Assembly: GCA_003213115.1 (NCBI GenBank)
Contig: QCNU01000001.1
Span: forward strand, 124,001 to 188,000
Source: Pelagibacteraceae bacterium AG-426-L23
GTDB taxonomy: Bacteria; Pseudomonadota; Alphaproteobacteria; Pelagibacterales; Pelagibacteraceae
Length of the DNA: 64,000 bases
Direction: 5' to 3'
Part shown: positions 56,972 through 64,000 of the stretch, in pieces
Layout: each line of letters begins with the position of its first letter
Position numbering within the stretch: position 1 is the stretch's first letter
Program-made: the position numbers and the translations under genes
The notes under the pieces: model-generated
Databases searched by the model: none
The model's input: only the letters and a program-made list of their open reading frames with translations
What the model was told of the DNA's origin: nothing

Positions 56972-59044
56972 ATGAATATACCAAAATTACCAAAAAAACC
57001 GATTACTAAAAGTTGTCACGGAATAAGTTGGAAAGATGAGTATGCTTGGATTCATCAAGACAATATACTTGAGGTCCTTAAAGATGGCAGCAAATTGCTC
57101 CCAGAAGTAAAGAAATACCTTGAAGATGAAAATAGATTTACGGAAAAGAGCCTGTCTGACACTAAATCCTTAAGAAAAAAACTTTTTAGAGAAATTAAGG
57201 CTAGAATAAAACTTGATGATGAGTCTTTGCCATTCAAAGATAAAGAATACGAATATTGGACTAGGGTCACCAAGGAAGGGAACTATTCTAAAAAGCTCAG
57301 AAGAAAAATTGGTGAAAATAAAATAGAGATATATTGGGATGGAGATTTAGAAGCTAAAGGAAAGAAGTTTTTTAATACTGGAGATATTTCAGTATCGAAT
57401 AATGATGAACTTCTTGGCTATTCTGTTGACGAAAAAGGAAGTGAATATTTTACTATTTATATTAGAAGAATGGCAGATAAAAAAATAATAGAGGAACCTA
57501 TATTTGATACTTCTGGTTCAATAACATGGTCATATGATGACAAATATTTCTTCTATACTAAGCTGGATAAATTCCATAGAGCTAAAAAAATTTACAGACA
57601 CAAGCTGGATACACCTATAACTGCTGACGAACTTATTTTTGAAGAAATGGATGATAGATTTACTTGTGGTATTGGCACAAGCTCAGATGAAAAATTTTAT
57701 TTTATAACAACTTCAGAACATACAACTTCTGAGGTACATTTTTTTAGTAGAGACGAAAAGACTCCAAAACCTAAGATTTTTTTAAAAAGAGAAAATGAAA
57801 TAGAGTATTCACTAGATAGTTGGAATGGATATTTTTGGATCCATACAAATAAGAAAGCAAAAGATTTTAAAATATGTAGGTGTAAAAATGAAAATATTAA
57901 AGAATGGGAGGATTACATTCCTGCAAAAGAGGAGGTTTTGATTGGCGGCTTTTCTCTTCTTAATGATTGGATGATCAGATCGGAAATAGTTGATGCACTA
58001 CCTAAATTATTTGTAAGAAATTTGAAAACAAATAAAGAAGAAGAGCTTATTATTTCAAAGGAAGATGTAATTAGTCCGGGTATAAGTTTAATGCAAAAAG
58101 ACAGAAATACAGATGTATTGAGAATAGGATATGAATCACCAAGGACACCTTCTCGAGTCTATGAATACAATATTATTTCTAAAGAAAAAAAATTAGTTAA
58201 AGAGCTTGAAATTCCATCAGGCTATAACCGAGAAAATTATGTTACAAAAAGATTAAATTGTGTTGGGCATGATGGTAGAAAAATTCCGATTACGATCACA
58301 CATCACAAAAATACAAAACTAGATGGTAACGCTCACGTTCTTCTTTACGGTTACGGATCCTATGGATATTCTAGTCCTACAAATTTTTCAACTTCAAGAT
58401 TAAGTTTAATTGAAAGAGATATCATTTGGGCAACCGCTCATATTAGAGGTGGAATGGAGAGAGGAATGAAATATTGGGAAGAGGGCAAGATGTTAAATAA
58501 AAAAAATACTTTTAAAGATTATATTTCTTGTGCAAAATTTTTAATTGACAAAAAGTTTACTAGTAAAGGTAAAATAATTGGCTATGGAGGAAGCGCTGGA
58601 GGTTTGCTTATGGGTGCAGTTGTTAATGAGGCTCCAGAGCTTTTCTTAGGTATGATTATGTCGGTACCTTTTGTAGATACTTTGACCACAAATTTAGATC
58701 ATTCCTTGCCTTTAACGGTTGGGGAATTTAATGAATTCGGCAACGCTAAAGAAAACAAAGATCATTTTGTTTATATTAAATCTTACTCACCATATGAAAA
58801 TATTAAAAAGATGGATTACCCAAATATTCTTATCACTACAAGTTTGTCTGATAACAGAGTGCTTTTTGACGAACCTACAAAGTACGTGGCAAAACTTCGA
58901 GATTTTAAAACTGATAAAAACTTATTACTTTTTAAATGTGAAATGAACGCAGGTCATGGAGGTAGATCTGGAAGAGATGCGGCTATAGAAGAAATAGCAT
59001 TCGACTATGCATTTGCATTAAAAATTGCAAATAAAATTAATTAA
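56972..59044 (+). CDS. ptrB: Oligopeptidase B (prolyl oligopeptidase family)
   Basis: YAWIHQDN; HVLLYGYGSYGYS; GGSAGGLLMGAVVNEAPELF; AGHGGRSGR. Confidence 0.94.
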   Translation: MNIPKLPKKPITKSCHGISWKDEYAWIHQDNILEVLKDGSKLLPEVKKYLEDENRFTEKSLSDTKSLRKKLFREIKARIKLDDESLPFKDKEYEYWTRVTKEGNYSKKLRRKIGENKIEIYWDGDLEAKGKKFFNTGDISVSNNDELLGYSVDEKGSEYFTIYIRRMADKKIIEEPIFDTSGSITWSYDDKYFFYTKLDKFHRAKKIYRHKLDTPITADELIFEEMDDRFTCGIGTSSDEKFYFITTSEHTTSEVHFFSRDEKTPKPKIFLKRENEIEYSLDSWNGYFWIHTNKKAKDFKICRCKNENIKEWEDYIPAKEEVLIGGFSLLNDWMIRSEIVDALPKLFVRNLKTNKEEELIISKEDVISPGISLMQKDRNTDVLRIGYESPRTPSRVYEYNIISKEKKLVKELEIPSGYNRENYVTKRLNCVGHDGRKIPITITHHKNTKLDGNAHVLLYGYGSYGYSSPTNFSTSRLSLIERDIIWATAHIRGGMERGMKYWEEGKMLNKKNTFKDYISCAKFLIDKKFTSKGKIIGYGGSAGGLLMGAVVNEAPELFLGMIMSVPFVDTLTTNLDHSLPLTVGEFNEFGNAKENKDHFVYIKSYSPYENIKKMDYPNILITTSLSDNRVLFDEPTKYVAKLRDFKTDKNLLLFKCEMNAGHGGRSGRDAAIEEIAFDYAFALKIANKIN

Positions 59045-59352
59045 AAACAGTTTTGGCTACTAAAGCCAACAATTACATCCTTTGAATTGATCTCAAATTT
59101 TCTTTCACACTTAATTGAAAGTTTTTTTGAAATATAAATGTAATTTCTATTTCCAGTACTTGTTATTTCTATTGAGTCTGGCTTTCCGAATACAATCTTG
59201 AGCTCAGTCTCAGATTGGTTGAGCCATTTACTGAGCTTCTCTTCTTCTTTCTTTGCGCTTTCATCTATCTTTTTGTTAACAGTTTGACATGATGAAAAAA
59301 ATGCAAAGACAAATAGTATAAAAAAAAATTTAAATAAATTTTTCATTTTCAA
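59041..59352 (-). CDS. Small lipoprotein
   Basis: Lipobox-like FAFFSSC; LSKWLNQSETELKIVFGKPDSI. Confidence 0.7.
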   Translation of the reverse strand: MKMKNLFKFFFILFVFAFFSSCQTVNKKIDESAKKEEEKLSKWLNQSETELKIVFGKPDSIEITSTGNRNYIYISKKLSIKCERKFEINSKDVIVGFSSQNCF

Positions 59353-59491
59353 CTTTATTTAGAATATACCAAAACTTATAAACAGATATATTACCTATAA
59401 GTTGTAAAATACAAACTGCATATTAGATAGACTGTTATTTCATGTAATTTTTTAAATAAATCAGATAATTTGCTCAATAGGAGGAATCACA

Positions 59492-60799
59492 ATGTTAAAT
59501 AATTATTTTAAATATAGACAAAATAAAACAAATTTTAAAACCGAAGTTGTAGCTGGTGTCACTACTTTTTTGACAATGGCTTATATAATGTTCTTAAATC
59601 CCTTTATTCTCTCTGGTGAATTTGCTGGAGCTGAAAAAGGTTTTTTTGATTTTGGAGCAGTTTTCACTGCAACCATTGTTGCAACTGCCGTAGCTTGTTT
59701 CATAATGGCTTTTCACGGAAAAACTTGGCCAATAGGTTTGGCGCCAGGAATGGGTATAAATGCTTTTATTGCTTTTGGCGTTGTCGGTGGTATGGGCTAT
59801 TCACCCCAAGCTGCTCTTGGAGCCTGTTTAGTAGCAGGGATTTTATTCGTAATAATTTCTTTAACCCCTATTCGAGCATGGTTGATCAATTCTATACCTA
59901 AAAGTTTAAAACTTGGTATTGGGGCAGGGATAGGATTATTTTTAGCAATAATTGGTTTAGAAATAATGGGAGTTGTAGCAGATCATCCTGTAACACTTGT
60001 TACTCTTGGTGATCTTAAAAATCCGCTAGTTCTTCTTGGATGCTTAACTTTTGTAGCAATTATAGTTTTAGAAAAGATGAAAATTAAAGGTAATATTATT
60101 ATAGGAATAATTTTCTTTAGTATAATTGCATGGGCAACTGGTCTGGCTAAATTTAATGGATTAGTAAGTGCTCCTCCTTCTATGTCATATCTTTTTGCTT
60201 TTGATTTAAAAGCTGCTTTGACTGCAGGAATGTCGACGGTAATTTTTACCTTATTGTTTATCGATTTTTTCGATACTGCTGGAACATTAACTTCAGTAGC
60301 TAACGTAGCAGGTAAAGTTGATAAAAAAGGTCGAGTACAAGATATTGATAAAGCAATGTTGTCTGACAGTGTTGGAACAGTAGCAGGAGCTATGATGGGT
60401 ACTTCAACTGTAACAAGTTATGTAGAATCGGGCGCAGGTGTAAAAGCTGGTGGTAGAACTGGAATGACAAGTTTAGTAATTGGAGTTCTGTTTTTATTGT
60501 GTTTATTCTTTTCACCTCTTGCCACTAGTTTGCCAAAAGAAATTGATGGCGCGGCACTCCTTTATGTTGCTGTCCTTTTTGTGAGGAATATAACTGACAT
60601 TGACTGGAATGATATTGCAGAATCTGGACCAGCAGTTTTAGCTATGATTGCTATGCCTCTTACTTACAGTATTTCAAATGGTATAGCCTTAGCGTTTATT
60701 GCTTACGCCTTGATTAAAATTTTAACTGGGAAATTTGCCTCAACTTCACCAGCTATATGGGTTATAGCGGTACTGAGTGTTTTGAGCTTTACAGTTTAA
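59492..60799 (+). CDS. NCS2-family purine permease (AzgA-like)
   Basis: TEVVAGVTTFLTMAYIMFLNPFIL; GLAPGMGINAFIAF; STVTSYVESGAGVKAGGRTGMTSLV. Confidence 0.94.
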   Translation: MLNNYFKYRQNKTNFKTEVVAGVTTFLTMAYIMFLNPFILSGEFAGAEKGFFDFGAVFTATIVATAVACFIMAFHGKTWPIGLAPGMGINAFIAFGVVGGMGYSPQAALGACLVAGILFVIISLTPIRAWLINSIPKSLKLGIGAGIGLFLAIIGLEIMGVVADHPVTLVTLGDLKNPLVLLGCLTFVAIIVLEKMKIKGNIIIGIIFFSIIAWATGLAKFNGLVSAPPSMSYLFAFDLKAALTAGMSTVIFTLLFIDFFDTAGTLTSVANVAGKVDKKGRVQDIDKAMLSDSVGTVAGAMMGTSTVTSYVESGAGVKAGGRTGMTSLVIGVLFLLCLFFSPLATSLPKEIDGAALLYVAVLFVRNITDIDWNDIAESGPAVLAMIAMPLTYSISNGIALAFIAYALIKILTGKFASTSPAIWVIAVLSVLSFTV

Positions 60800-60820
60800 T
60801 ATAAACTGAAATTATTTAAT

Positions 60821-60850
60821 AATAAGGGCCGGTGTGAACTGGCCTTTATT
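60821..60850. terminator. Bidirectional terminator hairpin
   Basis: AATAAGGGCCGGT-GTGA-ACTGGCCTTTATT then T-tract, between convergent genes. Confidence 0.8.
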
Positions 60851-61373
60851 TTTTTTTATACTTCTCTCTAAGTTGCTCTATCCTTACTTCTTCATATTTT
60901 TCAAAAGGTTGAACGATCCAAGGATTATCAGACAATTTAATAGCGCAATAATCGGCTTCAAATGTTGACTGTTTTTTTTTCCATAAAATAGCTGTTTTAA
61001 TATCTTTTATTTTGCCCTTTAGTGGTGGGTATTTTTTTAACCAATCAATACTTCGATTTAATGTTGTCCCAGTATCAGATAGATCATCACACAGAAGCAA
61101 ATTGCCTCCTAAATCTTTCACAGTTGAGCTCATCTCTCTTGAAAAAATTAATTGTCCTTGTTGGTCTTCTATTCCTTTACCTGAATAAGACTCTACAGCT
61201 AAATAAGCACATTTTAATTTAAAGACTCTACTCAAAACATCTATTATGGGAGCTCCACCTCTCATGATGCCTATCAAGACATCAGGTTTATAACCACTAT
61301 CAGCTATTTGTATTGCAAGTTTTTCAACAGTTGAATTGTAGTCTTCCCAAGATATAAAAAGTTTTTCAGCCAT
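60846..61373 (-). CDS. Phosphoribosyltransferase (xanthine/hypoxanthine type)
   Basis: LIGIMRGGAPIIDVLSR; LLLCDDLSDTGTTLNRSIDWL PRPP motif. Confidence 0.87.
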   Translation of the reverse strand: MAEKLFISWEDYNSTVEKLAIQIADSGYKPDVLIGIMRGGAPIIDVLSRVFKLKCAYLAVESYSGKGIEDQQGQLIFSREMSSTVKDLGGNLLLCDDLSDTGTTLNRSIDWLKKYPPLKGKIKDIKTAILWKKKQSTFEADYCAIKLSDNPWIVQPFEKYEEVRIEQLREKYKKK

Positions 61374-61410
61374 AGAAAAAATTAAATCATTTTAGAGGAG
61401 AAGTAAACGA

Positions 61411-62037
61411 TTAGTATTGAATAGGTTCGTTATCTATTGACCTCCATAAATACCAAGTTGCTACAGAACAATAAGGTGTAAATTTTTTATAAAGTTTATC
61501 TAAAAACTTCTTTGGTGGAAAATATTTTTTATTATAATTATTTGAAATAGCTCTAAGTAATCCAATGTCTTGAAGTGGCCAAATATTTGAACGATTAAAC
61601 GTAAAAAGTAAAATCATCTCTGCCGACCACCTGCCAATCTGTTTTAAACCTGATAAATATTCTATGGCTTCTTCATCAGTCATTTTCCTTATTAAGCTTG
61701 GCTTAAAAGTTTTGTCAAGAATCCTTTTGGCTAAATCTTTTATACCTTTGACTTTTTGTCTGCTAAGACCACAGCTCTTTAAACTACTAAATGATAATTT
61801 ATTTACTGTTTTAGCATTGATTTTATTATTACATTTTTTTTTAAATTTTAGAAAAACTGAGTTAGCTGCTGCTACACTAATTTGTTGTCCTATTATACTT
61901 TTGCAAAGAGAAAAAAAAACATCGTTACGAGTTACAAGATTTCCATCTTTATAAGAAGAAATTAATTTTCTCATAACTTTATCTCTTTTTGATAAAATTT
62001 TTTTTGCTTTAGCCCAATACTGAGGGGCATTACTCAT
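61411..62037 (-). CDS. DNA-3-methyladenine glycosylase (AlkA-like, HhH-GPD)
   Basis: SIIGQQISVAAANSVF; LKQIGRWSAEMILLFTFNRSNIWPLQDIGL. Confidence 0.9.
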   Translation of the reverse strand: MSNAPQYWAKAKKILSKRDKVMRKLISSYKDGNLVTRNDVFFSLCKSIIGQQISVAAANSVFLKFKKKCNNKINAKTVNKLSFSSLKSCGLSRQKVKGIKDLAKRILDKTFKPSLIRKMTDEEAIEYLSGLKQIGRWSAEMILLFTFNRSNIWPLQDIGLLRAISNNYNKKYFPPKKFLDKLYKKFTPYCSVATWYLWRSIDNEPIQY

Positions 62038-62915
62038 GTTCTTGGGGCAATTATTTGTTTTTTTAATTTATTCTCTCTCATAAAAATTATTAAAGAACTA
62101 GTTATTACTAAAGTGGCTCCTAATAAAGTCAAAATTTTTGGTATTTCGCTCCAAATAAAGTAACCAAAAACAATGGCGAATACTAAACTTAAATATTTAA
62201 TAGGTGTCACAAGTGATGCTTCTGCCAATCTATAGCTTTGAGTTAATAATAAATTTGCAACACTTCCACATAAACCAAGAACAAAAAATAATAAAAAATC
62301 TATGTGTGTTGGCATAACCCAATCACCAAACAAAATTGTGCTTAAACCTAATAAAGTACAAAGTAATGTAAAATAAAATGCTATTCTGTAATTGGGTTCT
62401 GTTTTCGAAAGCGACCTAACACTTATAGCAACACATGCAAAAAATATACAGAATACAATGGGAGTAATATAATAATAATTAAGATCTATGAAAGCAGGTT
62501 GAACAATTAAAAGCATCCCTAAAAATCCAAGAAATACGGCTGACCATCTTTTAATACCAACTCTCTCAGATAAAAAAATAATAGATGCGATTGTAACGAA
62601 TATTGGTCCTCCAAACGTTAATGACACGACATCTGCTAATGGCAATTCTCTTAAACCAAAAAATAACGCTATAATAGCTAAAGCACCACATATTGCTCTA
62701 AAAGCGTGAAGACCGGGACGAGAGGTTTTGTAAAAAGAAAATATTTTGTTTTTTGGTATAATAAAAAAAATAGGAATGAATCCGATAAAAAATCTTAGGA
62801 AAAGAACTTGTCCAATTGGATAATAATCTAACCACTTAACGCAAATATCCATGATAGAGAAGCAAATAACACTTCCTACCATGTACAATACGCCTATTTG
62901 ATTTTGTGTTAACAA
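62034..62915 (-). CDS. EamA/DMT family transporter
   Basis: Ten hydrophobic helices; tandem EamA repeats. Confidence 0.9.
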   Translation of the reverse strand: MLTQNQIGVLYMVGSVICFSIMDICVKWLDYYPIGQVLFLRFFIGFIPIFFIIPKNKIFSFYKTSRPGLHAFRAICGALAIIALFFGLRELPLADVVSLTFGGPIFVTIASIIFLSERVGIKRWSAVFLGFLGMLLIVQPAFIDLNYYYITPIVFCIFFACVAISVRSLSKTEPNYRIAFYFTLLCTLLGLSTILFGDWVMPTHIDFLLFFVLGLCGSVANLLLTQSYRLAEASLVTPIKYLSLVFAIVFGYFIWSEIPKILTLLGATLVITSSLIIFMRENKLKKQIIAPRT

Positions 62916-62954
62916 TTTAATATCCTCCTAAATTCTAAACATATTAAATAACTT

Positions 62955-63401
62955 ATGAAGAAATGTACACTTGCACTTGGTTGTTTTTGGAAACCTGAGG
63001 AAAACTTTAAAAATAAACTTGGAATTATTGAAACAGAAGTAGGTTACGCAGGAGGGGAAAATCCCACTGTTACTTATGAAGAAGTATGTGTTGGAGATAC
63101 TGGTCATGCCGAAGTGGTAAGACTTACATTTGATGAAAAAATAATTTCATTTAAAAAAATATTGGATTTGTTCTTTAAAATGCATGATCCGACTCAAAAA
63201 GACATGCAGTTTCCTGATGTTGGAACACAATACAGAAGTGAAATATTTTATGAAAATGACGAACAAAAAAAAGAGGCGCAAGAAGTTTTGAGTAAAAAAA
63301 ATAAGGAATTAAATGGAAAAATTCAAACTAATATTTCAAAAATTAAAAATTATTGCAAAGCAGAAGAGTATCATCAAAAATATATAGAAAAAAATACATG
63401 A
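62955..63401 (+). CDS. msrA: Peptide-methionine (S)-S-oxide reductase
   Basis: ALGCFWKPEENF; EVGYAGGENPTVTYEEVCVGDTGHAEVV; HDPTQ. Confidence 0.93.
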   Translation: MKKCTLALGCFWKPEENFKNKLGIIETEVGYAGGENPTVTYEEVCVGDTGHAEVVRLTFDEKIISFKKILDLFFKMHDPTQKDMQFPDVGTQYRSEIFYENDEQKKEAQEVLSKKNKELNGKIQTNISKIKNYCKAEEYHQKYIEKNT

Positions 63402-64000
63402 TGAATAACTTGGTAACTACAGAATGGCTTGAAAAAAATCTTAGTAAAGTAAGAGTAATAGATGCAACTTGGCATATGCCTAATTTAAAACGAGAGTCAT
63501 ATAAAGAATATTTGAAGACCCATATATCAGGTTCAGTTTTTTTTGACCTTGATAAAAATTCTAATGAAAAATCTTCTCTACCTCATATGCTACCAAATAA
63601 ACAAAAGTGGGGAGAAATAGTTTCAGATTTTGGAATAAAGAATTCTGATAATTTAGTAATTTATGATAGCTCTGATGCGTTTAGCTCATGTAGATGCTGG
63701 TTTAGTTTTATTTATTTTGGCCATGATCAAAATAAAGTTTCTATTTTAGATGGTGGTCTAAAAAAATGGATAAGAGAGAAAAAACCTTTAACAAATAAAA
63801 TAATCAAATTTCCTAAAAGCGATTATTTAGTAAAGGAAAATAAATTCTTAATTAAAAATAAAGAACAAATTAAACAGAATATTTTATTAAAAGACTTTGA
63901 ATTAATTGATGCGAGGTCTGAAGAAAGATTTAAAGGACTCGTTCCAGAACCTAGAGAGGGTTTAAAGAGTGGACACATTAAAAATTCAAAAAATATTCCT
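63398..64000 (+). CDS. sseA: 3-mercaptopyruvate/thiosulfate sulfurtransferase (3' end outside window; not in ORF track)
   Basis: Translates MMNNLVTTEWLEKNLSKVRVIDATWHMP...HISGSVFFDLD...VSILDGGLKKWI...LIDARSEERFKG. Confidence 0.88.
   Translation, partial: MMNNLVTTEWLEKNLSKVRVIDATWHMPNLKRESYKEYLKTHISGSVFFDLDKNSNEKSSLPHMLPNKQKWGEIVSDFGIKNSDNLVIYDSSDAFSSCRCWFSFIYFGHDQNKVSILDGGLKKWIREKKPLTNKIIKFPKSDYLVKENKFLIKNKEQIKQNILLKDFELIDARSEERFKGLVPEPREGLKSGHIKNSKNIP

Noticed and set aside
59395-59491. Purine riboswitch upstream of the AzgA-like permease
   Set aside because: No purine-riboswitch core or paired loops could be made from this leader
1-64000. CRISPR arrays, tRNAs, rRNAs, transposases, prophage genes
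   Set aside because: No regular spaced repeats, cloverleaf-like sequences, IS-type inverted repeats or phage structural genes seen by eye; a tRNAscan/CRISPR search would confirm

Overview
This 64 kb AT-rich, densely packed window has gene content typical of SAR11/Pelagibacterales (Alphaproteobacteria); the taxonomic call is inference. Most is core: glcB 3' end, SRP RNA-dnaX-ybaB-recR, pheA, kdsB, cycM, argD-argF, gcrA, arsC-aquaporin, ppk-ppx, a full phosphate block (pstSCAB-phoU-phoB-phoR next to plcP/agt-like lipid-remodelling genes and a lipid kinase), kdsD-lptC-lptB, aroA-cmk-rpsA-ihfB-pyrF, trpB-trpA-accD-folC, cfa, ptrB, azgA-like permease, alkA, msrA and sseA 5' end. The most unusual region is about 40.0-50.3 kb. 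It is a DNA-processing cluster: sbcB-like and rmuC on the minus strand, then DUF3696-like AAA ATPase + unknown partner, a divergent RpoH-like sigma factor, a small basic ORF, NurA-like nuclease and HerA-like ATPase on the plus strand. Four promoter-like sites with the exact form TTGAAA-N12-AGTRTATCT lie upstream of rmuC, the AAA ATPase, the sigma gene itself and the basic ORF-nurA-herA operon. At three of the four, the motif ends only 7-8 nt before an ATG, which predicts leaderless mRNAs. I propose a self-contained, autoregulated sigma-factor regulon for DNA end processing or defence. Inside it is a GC-rich, strongly foldable segment (12-bp stem, GNRA hairpin, 8-bp stem, possible pseudoknot, G-tract) overlapping two reading frames. 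All homology calls are from recalled family motifs; no searches were run.
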